A stretch of 34,710 nt of DNA, taken from a virus. Position numbers and translations under genes: made by a program. Location of the stretch: positions 1-34,710 of IMG/VR virus record IMGVR_UViG_3300010400_000037; one strand, given 5' to 3'. A model generated the notes under the pieces. It made no database searches and had not been told where the DNA came from. It saw only the letters and a program-made list of their open reading frames with translations. Positions 16,906 to 24,483 of this stretch are shown in pieces (position 1 is the first letter of the stretch; every line of letters begins with the position of its first letter).

Positions 16906-17256
16906 CTACGGCGTCCCAACACGCCGAACTAAGGAGTAAGTTGTATCGTCGTAACGAGTGCTTCCACCTGGGATGCTAACTTGAAACAACACTTGTCTTC
17001 GTTCACGTAGACGACTAAGACTGTTCATAACATTCTGTGCGCTGGTTATAGTCACTCGTACTTCCTGCGCAGGCGTAAGTGGTGTCCATGCCAACACCGG
17101 CACATTGTTAGTCAGATCATCAATACGATACTGCAGTGCGCTTGGGATGTACGGATTACCATCTGCATCGTTGAACGTTATATCCGCATAGCATTCACTG
17201 CCGTCATTGACACTTTGTTCTGCCTGCGGAACGTTTGTATTACCAGTGCACGCCAT
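16906..17256 (-). CDS. Small beta-rich protein before the portal, unknown
   Basis: I start at the ATG at 17256 (116 residues), one base after the stop of the repeat-protein gene and with AGGTGG upstream. An in-frame GTG four codons earlier overlaps that site and is less likely. The sequence contains SECYADITFNDADGNPYIPS, LQYRIDDLTNNVPVLAWTPL and QEVRVTITSAQNVM, a single Ig-like beta sandwich of a type often found as a small virion component. It may decorate the head or bind the large repeat protein, with which it is translationally coupled. I do not recognise the family with certainty. Confidence 0.65.
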   Translation of the reverse strand: MACTGNTNVPQAEQSVNDGSECYADITFNDADGNPYIPSALQYRIDDLTNNVPVLAWTPLTPAQEVRVTITSAQNVMNSLSRLRERRQVLFQVSIPGGSTRYDDTTYSLVRRVGTP

Positions 17257-17257
17257 G

Positions 17258-19903
17258 TTAGTTTCCACCTATGATTCGTATGCTATCGCCGCTCTGATCC
17301 TGTAGTATCTTAACCTTGTCCTGCGCCTGCAGAATACATATGACGGACTTGGCCGCATCGATTATCAGGTTGTTAATATTGTACCAATCACAGTCATCAT
17401 CGATCTGCAGCCATTCCTCAAGATAACTCGCGTCATCGCCAAAGTGTTGTATCGGGCTAGGTGGAATGCTTGCGCCCAACTGGGCGTCTAGCCACCACTG
17501 CCAATCATCTTCGCAGTCTTCGTACCAATCTGTTGGATCTTCAATGACTGATGGTAAAGGTAGAGCCGTAACAGGCGCATCCAACCACCATTCCCAATCA
17601 TCGCCAACATCATCGTCGTGCGCCCACGCATCTTCTAACACTGTAACCAGTGGCGCAGGCGGAGTCGTTATAGGCGTGTCGTCTATGAACTCATCATCAA
17701 CGCCTTCGTCAAACAGTGCGAAGTCATCGAACTGTTGACTATAAACCAACACGCTATCGCCAATGTTGTCATCGACCAGCCAGTCATCATTTACGTCTTC
17801 ATCCCACGACCAAGCATCATCGGCAATTACTGGCGCACTGACAATGTTGTCTTCGACAAACCATTCGTCGTCTATCCAATCATCGTGTGGCCATGCGTCT
17901 TCAGGAGTTAGTCCTTGAAATACGCTGGGCGCTATTACTTCGTCAGTCCACCAATCGTCTTCTGCAAAGTCATCATGCGACCATGCGTCTTCAATGTACG
18001 CGGACAACGGTACGAACACTGTGGGCTGCTGTATTTCATCAAGACCAACATCCCAATCATCACTGGTATCATCGTCCCAGGTCCAACCGTCTTCTATTAC
18101 ACTGACAAGTTGTATAGCAGATGAACCGATACTTGTATCATCAGTCCACCAATCGTCTTCTGCAAAGTCGTCAGGCTGCCACGCATCTTCACTGACATAT
18201 GATTGGAAACCCGTGGACAACGTGTTGTCGTCGTACCATTCGTCTTCTGCATAGTCATCATGTGGCCACGCATCGTCAACGTACTGAGATGCAGGAGTAG
18301 CATCGGGCCCAATGTTAGTATCGTCTGGCCAATCATCTTCTACGCTATCATCGTGGGGCCATGCATCGTCTGCGGGCTGCGGCTGATTTTCGTTGATGAA
18401 GGTATCGAGTACGTACCATTCATCATCGATGTAGTCATCTGCATCGAACAGTGTGTCTTCGTACGGCTGCGCGATAATGGCATTGCCGCCAATGTTTTCA
18501 TCTACCCACCATTCGTCTTCAGCATAGTCATCGTGCGCCCATGGATCTTCCAACGTGGTTGGTAATGGACCATTGGGTCCAACGACTTCGTCGATTATCC
18601 AATCGTCTTCAATAGATTCATCGAATGCAACATCATCTTGCACGCTGTACGGCTGTTGCGCATTGCTAGCGCCGATGCGTGCATCATCTGGCCACCATTC
18701 GTCGTCTACAAACTCTTCTAACCATTCATCGCTGGGATTTAGTTCTGAATCACCATTACTAAAGTGGTCAGCGAAGAAGTCTTCAAATTCATCATCGTTG
18801 ATAAACTCAAGACCTGACTCGTTGTATATCTGTGCGACCGGGGGCACAGCATAACGAATGCCTGCGTACTCATCGGCAAACGATTCCCACTGGTCCTCGG
18901 CAAAATCATCATGTGGCCATGCATCCTCCTGTATAGGAACGATGCTGTCCGATTGTATGTACGAATTAGGGATAAACAATACTTCGATTTCAGGATCGAA
19001 GAAATCCCACTCATCAGATACTGACTGCCGTGGACTGACTGCTACGTTGGCTACAACTGTGCCTGGATCCAGAGTTGGCCAGTCATAGTCCTCTATATCG
19101 TTTTCAACTTGCCACGGGTCGTCGACAGGGAATGCTGACGACCCAACGACGCTAGCGCCGATAGGCTCGTTAAGTGTCAGCCATTCAAAGTCTTCGATAC
19201 TGTCTTCGAACTGCCACGGATCTTCAGGCGTCATTGGCGCTGCGCCAGTGCCTGCTTCACTAAAGCTAACGATACCGACTACACCTTCAGACGTATTACC
19301 GGATTCAGTAAAAGACGCCGTGAGGCTAGTTTGTACGGAAGATACAACTTCTGCGGCTATACAACCAGTAGCAAAATTGGAGGCAGAACCATCATTAACG
19401 TCGGCCTTAATAGCGAACGATCCACCACTTACTGCGTGCGTAGCAGGATTCGATGAAGATTCACCTGCCAGTAGCGCTAATATTGCCGTGGCTGCAGCTA
19501 CAGTCGTTATCGTGTTAGTGAATGGTGAAGCACTGTCTGTAACGATAGATCCACTGTTGTCTATCGCCAGTCCAAGACCTGAGGTCGTTATCTCCTGTGC
19601 GAAGATCGACGCGTCAGCAAATCCTGGTTGCGTGCCTGTGAATGTATGGCTGCTACCGCCAGCTCCGTTTAGACAATACCAAACAGATGCCCACAGGCTA
19701 CTGAAACTATAGTTTACCGTTGACCCAAGTTGGGTCCACGTGTTGCCTTTGCTGTCTGATACACCAGAGGGCGCACCGCCCTTGGATATAAACAGTAGGA
19801 CGAAACCTGAGCCGGATGTTTGAGTAGTTACCGCATTCGTTGTGACAGTAACATTATTACCAGCGATGTGGCCTTTCGCATTTACGCCAAGTGCAAGAGT
19901 CAT
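17258..19903 (-). CDS. Large protein with about 20 acidic Trp/Asp repeats, unknown
   Basis: An 881-residue protein starting at an ATG in an ATGA overlap with the 62-residue gene. Residues 1-222 are a beta-rich domain (GFVLLFISKGGAPSGVSDSK, VWYCLNGAGGSSHTFTGT) of the same type as the 319-residue protein at 21005-21964. Residues about 226-841 are about 20 repeats of 26-41 residues built on a core like EDAWPHDDFAEDDWWTDE, each joined by a Pro/Ile/Val/Ser linker. The last 40 residues (NNLIIDAAKSVICILQAQDK, then VKILQDQSGDSIRIIGGN) are amphipathic and not acidic, like a small folded anchor. The net charge must be extremely negative. Possible roles are a cation-binding fibre, DNA mimic or head-surface brush; none is proven. 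It sits between terminase and portal. Confidence 0.85.
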   Translation of the reverse strand: MTLALGVNAKGHIAGNNVTVTTNAVTTQTSGSGFVLLFISKGGAPSGVSDSKGNTWTQLGSTVNYSFSSLWASVWYCLNGAGGSSHTFTGTQPGFADASIFAQEITTSGLGLAIDNSGSIVTDSASPFTNTITTVAAATAILALLAGESSSNPATHAVSGGSFAIKADVNDGSASNFATGCIAAEVVSSVQTSLTASFTESGNTSEGVVGIVSFSEAGTGAAPMTPEDPWQFEDSIEDFEWLTLNEPIGASVVGSSAFPVDDPWQVENDIEDYDWPTLDPGTVVANVAVSPRQSVSDEWDFFDPEIEVLFIPNSYIQSDSIVPIQEDAWPHDDFAEDQWESFADEYAGIRYAVPPVAQIYNESGLEFINDDEFEDFFADHFSNGDSELNPSDEWLEEFVDDEWWPDDARIGASNAQQPYSVQDDVAFDESIEDDWIIDEVVGPNGPLPTTLEDPWAHDDYAEDEWWVDENIGGNAIIAQPYEDTLFDADDYIDDEWYVLDTFINENQPQPADDAWPHDDSVEDDWPDDTNIGPDATPASQYVDDAWPHDDYAEDEWYDDNTLSTGFQSYVSEDAWQPDDFAEDDWWTDDTSIGSSAIQLVSVIEDGWTWDDDTSDDWDVGLDEIQQPTVFVPLSAYIEDAWSHDDFAEDDWWTDEVIAPSVFQGLTPEDAWPHDDWIDDEWFVEDNIVSAPVIADDAWSWDEDVNDDWLVDDNIGDSVLVYSQQFDDFALFDEGVDDEFIDDTPITTPPAPLVTVLEDAWAHDDDVGDDWEWWLDAPVTALPLPSVIEDPTDWYEDCEDDWQWWLDAQLGASIPPSPIQHFGDDASYLEEWLQIDDDCDWYNINNLIIDAAKSVICILQAQDKVKILQDQSGDSIRIIGGN
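17381..19228 (-). repeat. Coding repeat array, W/D/E-rich units of about 31 residues
   Basis: The units read, in order, like EDPWQFEDSIEDFEW, DDPWQVENDIEDYDW, EDAWPHDDFAEDQW, EDPWAHDDYAEDEWW, DDAWPHDDSVEDDW, DDAWPHDDYAEDEWY, EDAWQPDDFAEDDWW, EDAWSHDDFAEDDWW, PEDAWPHDDWIDDEW, EDAWAHDDDVGDDW and several weaker versions. The core is E/D-D-x-W-x-x-D-D-x-x-x-D-D/E-W. The DNA is degenerate between copies (for example different codons for the WPHDD core), so the array is old and kept by selection at the protein level rather than freshly expanded. Confidence 0.85.
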
Positions 19904-20088
19904 GTCAACACCGGCGGAGCGTTAGGTTGCACAGTGTTGAGTAGAATACTGCGAATGTATTCTGCAGCTTCTACAAACATGCTAGCGCCTACGCGCGATG
20001 ATAATACGATTCGTACATGCGTCGGTCTAACTGGTGCGCTCTGTGTGGCACACAGCAACCAATCATCTAATTCACAGCATTCTTCCAT
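19900..20088 (-). CDS. Small Cys-containing protein, unknown
   Basis: A 62-residue protein with AGGA eight bases before its ATG, coupled by ATGA to the large repeat protein. It begins MEECCELDDWLLCATQSAP and then has a helix (SMFVEAAEYIRSILLNT). The N-terminal DDW core and acidic Cys-rich start echo the repeat units next door, which may be chance. It could be an accessory or chaperone of that protein. I recognise no family. Confidence 0.5.
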   Translation of the reverse strand: MEECCELDDWLLCATQSAPVRPTHVRIVLSSRVGASMFVEAAEYIRSILLNTVQPNAPPVLT

Positions 20089-20097
20089 CTTAATATC

Positions 20098-21003
20098 CTA
20101 CGGCAGGAAGAGTATGTTATCTACGTACCATATCGGCGATGTATCTCCTGTAGTGTCCTGCAGAAAGAATTTGTAGAATGCTGTCTGCACCGCTGGTGAA
20201 CCGCTTGTCCAGTCAGTCAGTATATCTACCAGTGGAATCTTGTACGTTGACCATACACCATTACTAGGAGTGTTATAGCTGCTCATCTGTACAACGAGCT
20301 GACCTCCACCCTGCGCCTGTATATTAACATCGCCCACACGCAAGCTTCCAAGCTGCCACGTCTGTCCAGTGCGCGTTGGTTTAACATCTAGCTGTAAATA
20401 GTTGAACGCCTGAATCCCCATGTTCCATTCAGTGGTCAACTTACCTGCGTGCGGCTGGAAACCTGGGAATGCTGTGCCTGACCCCGTGCAGGATATATCC
20501 GCTGTACCGCCCTGCGGAGCACCGTTCGTATCGTTGTAGTTAACTATCAACCCAGCAAACGAATAGTCCCCACTCCAGTTAAACGTGCCATTCTTGTACA
20601 CAGTGAATGACTGTGAACCGGACAATCCGCTCTTATTGCCTTGTACATCTACAGCTTTGACTTGATACAGATACTTCGTATTGTTATAGAATATGGGTCC
20701 GCTGCCTGCCGTACCGCTAACGCAGTTAGTCGCAGCAGTATCACTGTAGAACGGAGTAGCATCTGGGGTCGTCGCATATAACGCACTGTTGCGCCATACT
20801 TCATAGTGATCGATGGCAAACGATGTTAGTGCCGGAGCAGTCCAGGAGATGTCTGTGCGATTGGGGTTCTGGGGAGTTGGCGCATTGCCTTGATTAGCAC
20901 CCGCACTATCTTCACCCTGCAACACCATCTGCAGATTACTCGGTATTCCTGGCGCAACCCCACTCGTACGCCCGCGCCCACCGCTGTACGTTATTATGTG
21001 CAT
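20098..21003 (-). CDS. FN3 plus carbohydrate-binding-like virion protein
   Basis: I start at the ATG at 21003 (301 residues), one base after the stop of the previous gene; an earlier in-frame start lies inside that gene. After a Gly-rich beginning (MHIITYSGGRGRTSG), residues about 15-135 form a fibronectin type III-like domain (ISWTAPALTSFAIDHYEVWR, KYLYQVKAVDVQGNKSGLSG). Residues about 145-301 resemble a carbohydrate-binding beta sandwich, with YNDTNGAPQGGTADISCTG, LQLDVKPTRTGQTWQLGSLR and the ending GDTSPIWYVDNILFLP, a pattern common to CBM-like modules. It probably binds glycans on the capsid exterior or a minor fibre. This is inference from fold pattern. Confidence 0.65.
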   Translation of the reverse strand: MHIITYSGGRGRTSGVAPGIPSNLQMVLQGEDSAGANQGNAPTPQNPNRTDISWTAPALTSFAIDHYEVWRNSALYATTPDATPFYSDTAATNCVSGTAGSGPIFYNNTKYLYQVKAVDVQGNKSGLSGSQSFTVYKNGTFNWSGDYSFAGLIVNYNDTNGAPQGGTADISCTGSGTAFPGFQPHAGKLTTEWNMGIQAFNYLQLDVKPTRTGQTWQLGSLRVGDVNIQAQGGGQLVVQMSSYNTPSNGVWSTYKIPLVDILTDWTSGSPAVQTAFYKFFLQDTTGDTSPIWYVDNILFLP

Positions 21004-21004
21004 G

Positions 21005-21964
21005 CTACATCCACAAGTCCGAGCCCATACTGTACTGTGTGCTTCCGCCACCGCCGCCAGTCGAATCTAACAGTGCAATCATAAACGACTGATAATGATC
21101 GTTAGGTGTAGTCTGCGCACTGAATTGCGCGCCGCGTGTACCAGGATTAGACAAATTCTGATGTTGCTGACGCATTATAGGCGAGGACAGATCCCACAAC
21201 CATCCCGTACCGTCATCGGTTGCAGACGTGTCAGCCAACGGATTGAACGTTCCACTGCCTGAATCGTTGTCATTAATACCGAAACTGATGATAATCACCG
21301 GGTTCGTACCAAGCGTATCCGTCCCTGTTTGAATATTGTTAGTGCCTGGAGCCAGTGAACTCTGTATCGCTGCGGCACTACCAACTAACGAAGATGCAGA
21401 TACTCCGGTGACTTCCTGCATACGAATGGCGTTATAGTCATCGAAATTACTGACCTGCACATCTACGTATCCACCAACTGTGTACACCTGTCCAGAGGAT
21501 GATGCTATGGTGGAACCGAACGTCAGCGTTGTCGCGGTGTTAGATGTAACTGTGCTCGTAGCCCCATTACTATTGTTTATGAACGTCGCACCGACCCATT
21601 GGTTGGTGGTCCAGCTTTTTGAACTATCCACTAATGTAGTACTGCTGCCTCCAGTGGACGTACCGTAATCTCCTGCAGGAATAGAAGCCGCATTTTGTTT
21701 ACAGTATAGCCCTGTATCCAGCCCGCCAACACCCGAAGACAAATGTTTTACGGATGTATACGGCGTTCCAAGAGCGTTGGAATCTGAAACTCCTGTAACA
21801 GTGTTACCAACCTGATTGGCTATGCACGCCAGCACAACGATCGTACTTCCAGCGAGCGTTGCAAGTGGAAACGCGCATGGAAAATGCGACGGTGTACCGG
21901 CTATCCCACCGATATTACTAGGTGTTGGATCAAACGTAGCTGTTTGTCGTATGGAGGATGTCAT
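21005..21964 (-). CDS. Beta-rich virion protein, paralogous domain to the repeat protein
   Basis: A 319-residue protein with AGGAG upstream, beginning right after the T-tract of a terminator. Residues about 25-100 and 170-310 form a domain similar to the N-terminus of the 881-residue protein: both have a FPLATLAGSTIVVLACIA / SGFVLLFISKGG strand, a GVSDSxGxxxT turn, an aromatic strand and a late ALLDSTGG / VSFSEAG ending. Between them (about 100-165) is an inserted module, TLVDSSKSWTTNQWVGATFI and TVTSNTATTLTFGSTI, known from many phage fibres. A poly-Gly run (GGGGGS) and YSMGSDLWM close the protein. A surface-exposed virion role is inferred. Confidence 0.62.
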   Translation of the reverse strand: MTSSIRQTATFDPTPSNIGGIAGTPSHFPCAFPLATLAGSTIVVLACIANQVGNTVTGVSDSNALGTPYTSVKHLSSGVGGLDTGLYCKQNAASIPAGDYGTSTGGSSTTLVDSSKSWTTNQWVGATFINNSNGATSTVTSNTATTLTFGSTIASSSGQVYTVGGYVDVQVSNFDDYNAIRMQEVTGVSASSLVGSAAAIQSSLAPGTNNIQTGTDTLGTNPVIIISFGINDNDSGSGTFNPLADTSATDDGTGWLWDLSSPIMRQQHQNLSNPGTRGAQFSAQTTPNDHYQSFMIALLDSTGGGGGSTQYSMGSDLWM

Positions 21965-21980
21965 CGCACCACGCCACTCC

Positions 21981-22014
21981 TAACAAAACAGCGCGGAGGC
22001 CGAAGCCTCCACGC
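21981..22014 (-). terminator. Intrinsic terminator with TTCG tetraloop
   Basis: On the minus strand GCGTGGAGGC (22005-22014) pairs with GCCTCCGCGC (21991-22000) with one G-U pair, closed by a TTCG loop, the most stable tetraloop class, and followed by TGTTTTGTT. It lies 20 bases after the stop of the 158-residue gene and ends right before the ribosome site of the next gene. It should sharply raise the level of the upstream message relative to downstream genes. Confidence 0.88.
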
Positions 22015-22034
22015 CGTAGACCAACACGTTGCGA

Positions 22035-22511
22035 TTACAGCTCTGCGATCTGCAGACGAATCGATGTGTTGCCCGTTCCTGTGATAGACCGAACACTGAT
22101 CGTTCCCGCAGCGTTGGCTCCGCCAGGGCAAACGATAGCGTTGGACAGGTTCGGGTTCGCGCGCCAGAAGTAACGCTGACCGTTGTTGTTGATCGGGCAT
22201 TGATGGATCAACGAACCGAGTGTTGGCTGCGTTGTCCACGTAGTATCTACGACACCGCTGAATGCGATAGCGGGTGTCGTACCCGTCATGTTTGGTGAGT
22301 CGATCGCTACTGGCGTGATTGCACCGCCACCGGTCGTGCCCGCTGTACCAACACGATAGATACCGAACTCGTTGTACAACGAGCTTGTGCCATCGCCTTC
22401 CGCGTCGATCTCGAGAATCAGGAACGACCGAGTCGCACCTGAAATGATCGTCATAAAGTCGGCTGTGGTCGACAGCGCGATGTTCTGACGTTGTACGTTG
22501 TAAATCATCAT
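22035..22511 (-). CDS. Beta-rich virion protein, possible head decoration
   Basis: A 158-residue protein with tandem ATG codons at the start (MMIYNVQRQNIALSTTADF). Beta-rich segments FLILEIDAEGDGTSSLYNEF, GSLIHQCPINNNGQRYFWRA and ISVRSITGTGNTSIRLQIAEL suggest a jelly-roll or beta-barrel with exposed loops. It is followed at once by a strong TTCG terminator, so it is probably made in large amounts, like a decoration or minor capsid protein. I do not recognise its family; the call of decoration rests on expression logic. Confidence 0.6.
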   Translation of the reverse strand: MMIYNVQRQNIALSTTADFMTIISGATRSFLILEIDAEGDGTSSLYNEFGIYRVGTAGTTGGGAITPVAIDSPNMTGTTPAIAFSGVVDTTWTTQPTLGSLIHQCPINNNGQRYFWRANPNLSNAIVCPGGANAAGTISVRSITGTGNTSIRLQIAEL

Positions 22512-22555
22512 GATGAAAGGACCCCGTCGTTAGTTAAACAAATGCAGCACTGTAC

Positions 22556-22891
22556 TCAGTGCCGTGGTACCACAAGTTGCGGTTTCCCGCTAAGTTCGTT
22601 AGCATGACTTGCAAACTCTGCAACCAACGCTCTGTTTACATCGTCAAAACTCAGCAATCCCTTGGCCACCAACAACTTGGTAAGCGCATCGATATGCAGA
22701 TGCATCAGTGTAACCAGCGCGAGCTGATCCTGTTGTATCTTGTCGATGCGCGTCGTATTGTTGATCTGACGAGTGCGTGCAGCCAGACGCATTTGCTGAG
22801 TCACTGCGTCGGCAGCCTGCTGAACCAGCTGTGCGAGCTGTTCTGGTGTCAGATCGGGCGTAGGTGCGGGTTGGTCTTGCATGGTGTTCAT
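22556..22891 (-). CDS. Helical protein, unknown
   Basis: A 111-residue, almost wholly helical protein with a Pro/Gln/Ala-rich start (QDQPAPTPDLTPEQLAQLVQ). A long amphipathic helix (QQAADAVTQQMRLAARTRQI) and a second (QQDQLALVTLMHLHIDALTK) suggest a coiled coil or helical bundle. The ATG overlaps the stop of the zinc protein by one base (TAATG). It could be an assembly accessory of the following beta-rich virion protein; no family recognised. Confidence 0.6.
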   Translation of the reverse strand: MNTMQDQPAPTPDLTPEQLAQLVQQAADAVTQQMRLAARTRQINNTTRIDKIQQDQLALVTLMHLHIDALTKLLVAKGLLSFDDVNRALVAEFASHANELSGKPQLVVPRH

Positions 22892-23385
22892 TATACTAAG
22901 TCTCTCTGTTGTCGGTCTTTGATTTGTAAAGTTACGAAGTATGGTCGTACGTAAAAATAGCCTGGGTGCGCGAGCTTGAACTTTTGTTGGTTCAAGTACT
23001 CGATGAACAGTTGTTTGCCATCGTCAGACAGATGTTGGAAATAGAACTTGCTGTTGTCTGGACCAACATACACTTTGTATGGTTTGTCTGTTGGTGTTAC
23101 TTCTTCTCCTTTGTCGACGCGCTTGAAGAATTCGGCAGGCGACAAACTCCCGCAATAACTACAAGTGCTGTCAGTATGCCGCCAGAAATCAGAAGCAGGA
23201 GGATCATTCCTGAATGCAAAACCTTCAACGCGGCGTCCACAGGTATGCCCGGTGTTTGCATGCACTGTCTTAAAGTGCTCCAACAGTTGTACATACGCAT
23301 TCTCCGACGCCGTCCTTGGCGATGCTTCCCCGGTGAATACTTGCTTGCATGTTGGGCACGTACTGCGCTGTGGAGTATCCGTCAT
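22891..23385 (-). CDS. Zinc-finger-containing protein, unknown
   Basis: I start at the ATG at 23385 (164 residues), in ATGA overlap with the DUF551-like gene; a longer frame upstream lies inside that gene. It opens MTDTPQRSTCPTCKQVF and has LLEHFKTVHANTGHTC, which with the CPTC pair makes a C2H2-type zinc site. A second Cys pair is CSYCGSLSPAEFF. The C-terminal half (about 95-164) is a beta-alpha fold (YKVYVGPDNSKFYFQHLSDD, GKQLFIEYLNQQKFKLAHPG). It may bind nucleic acid or a protein; its partners are unknown. Confidence 0.65.
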   Translation of the reverse strand: MTDTPQRSTCPTCKQVFTGEASPRTASENAYVQLLEHFKTVHANTGHTCGRRVEGFAFRNDPPASDFWRHTDSTCSYCGSLSPAEFFKRVDKGEEVTPTDKPYKVYVGPDNSKFYFQHLSDDGKQLFIEYLNQQKFKLAHPGYFYVRPYFVTLQIKDRQQRDLV

Positions 23386-23657
23386 ACAACGAACTCTACT
23401 GGACGCACGTACGTCTTGTCTGCCTTGGCACGATACTCTGGGATAGGACGCCACATCGTCGGTCTATTGGGTACAGCCTCGTTGTTAACGTGGAATCCGT
23501 GTTCCCACTTTGGATCGTACACGGCCACCAACACTCGCTTGTTTGGAAGACAGACTTCCACTGTCTGTCCTTCAAACGGTAGATTGTCAGGCTGATATGG
23601 TACCCAACCCATCGCTTTCCAGTTGACGGCTCGTTGTATTCGCCTGAGCTGATTCAT
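23382..23657 (-). CDS. DUF551-like small protein
   Basis: A 91-residue protein coupled by ATGA to both neighbours. The pattern GWVPYQPDNLPFEGQTVEVC, then LVAVYDPKWEHGF and PTMWRPIPEYRA matches the plan of DUF551-like phage proteins (W-V-P ... LP-G-x-V-x-V ... A-x-Y ... W-x-PIPE). Members are common in phages and prophages but their role is not known. It lies in the small-gene cassette after the terminase, far from the usual early region where such genes often occur. Confidence 0.6.
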   Translation of the reverse strand: MNQLRRIQRAVNWKAMGWVPYQPDNLPFEGQTVEVCLPNKRVLVAVYDPKWEHGFHVNNEAVPNRPTMWRPIPEYRAKADKTYVRPVEFVV

Positions 23658-24175
23658 TGCAACCTCCAGTCGATAGCAAGTGTATTACGTCCCACATTGC
23701 TAGCTGTTGTGCCAGCGTTGCTAACGTGTCGAATCGATATAGCTCCCCTGTCCCACGGTGTTCTAGCTCGTAGCGAAAGGGTATAATTGAGATGCGATCC
23801 GTCCAGGGCGTCAGTGTTCTGTAGATACGCAAATCCCAACCCGGCACTGAACGGGCCGCGACCAACAATGATCTGTCCGAATGGAGACCAGTTGTTTTCC
23901 GTCTTGTCAGTTCGTCCGAACATGTAAGTACCAACTTGGAAACCAACATGAGCAAGACTAGGATCAGTCCAGGTATAGTACAGCCCAATATACGGACCGC
24001 GTCCGGTGACAAGCTGTGCGCCAGTCTCCAGATGTAGCTCTCCAGCATGAGAGCACCTAACACCAAAGATAACGAACAGAAGCACAAAAGCAACGATAAT
24101 AGGAATGACTTTCTTGTCATTGCCAAACAACCTCCCGATCCAACTGTTCTTGAACCATGTTAGGAAAGCGTTCAT
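23654..24175 (-). CDS. PagL-like outer-membrane beta-barrel (lipid A deacylase family)
   Basis: A 173-residue protein. Residues 23-45 form a hydrophobic signal or anchor (IPIIVAFVLLFVIFG), with CSHAG ending it. From 46 on, alternating strands with Gly and aromatic girdles (GELHLETGAQLVTGRGPYIG, HVGFQVGTYMFGR, FGQIIVGRGPFSAGLGFAYL, LNYTLSLRARTPW) fit an eight-stranded barrel. The motif RHVSNAG (His150, Ser152) matches the H-x-S-N-A-G catalytic signature of PagL and acyloxyacyl hydrolases. The expected Glu about 12 residues after Ser is Asn164 here, so activity is uncertain. If exported it would modify or sense lipid A of a Gram-negative host. An open frame on the same strand covering the same bases is judged a shadow. 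Confidence 0.7.
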   Translation of the reverse strand: MNAFLTWFKNSWIGRLFGNDKKVIPIIVAFVLLFVIFGVRCSHAGELHLETGAQLVTGRGPYIGLYYTWTDPSLAHVGFQVGTYMFGRTDKTENNWSPFGQIIVGRGPFSAGLGFAYLQNTDALDGSHLNYTLSLRARTPWDRGAISIRHVSNAGTTASNVGRNTLAIDWRLQ

Positions 24176-24477
24176 ACACTGTTGCCGTTGACCGGATCAC
24201 GCCACAACTTGCCGTCATACACAATCAGCTTGGTGAGTGTGGTGTCGTAATAGAACTGGCCCTTGTACACATTGCCAGGGGGCGCAGTGTTGGCAGGCCG
24301 CTGCGCCGTCGTACCACTGATTGCTACGCGCGTGTAGCCGTTGGCTTCCAGACGCTGTGCAATGTGCTCTTCGTAATCAACTGCGGTGCCCGGCGCATCG
24401 TTATACGTCTTGCCCGTGCCCTCGTGCTTGACACCAGAAATCTGAACTGCAGGCGAAATCAAACGAACTGTACCCAT
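24172..24477 (-). CDS. Small tail/virion-like protein, unknown
   Basis: A 101-residue protein, ATGA-coupled to the barrel gene. The N-terminal half contains VRLISPAVQISGVKHEGTGK and DYEEHIAQRLEANGYTRV. The second half has a tail-fibre-like phrase: KGQFYYDTTLTKLIVYDGKL then WRDPVNGN, resembling G-x-x-YYDTTxGKLxxYDGxxW found in many phage fibre and tail proteins. Here it lies between terminase and PagL-like genes, so it may be a small virion protein or an accessory to the barrel. No family named. Confidence 0.6.
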   Translation of the reverse strand: MGTVRLISPAVQISGVKHEGTGKTYNDAPGTAVDYEEHIAQRLEANGYTRVAISGTTAQRPANTAPPGNVYKGQFYYDTTLTKLIVYDGKLWRDPVNGNSV

Positions 24478-24483
24478 GATGTT

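Noticed and set aside
23587-24126. 179-residue minus-strand frame with a hydrophobic N-terminus, overlapping the PagL-like gene; could look like a spanin pair
   Set aside because: The other frame (23654-24175) has ATGA coupling on both sides and a barrel pattern with RHVSNAG; this one breaks the operon spacing and has no lipobox or Rz-type pattern.
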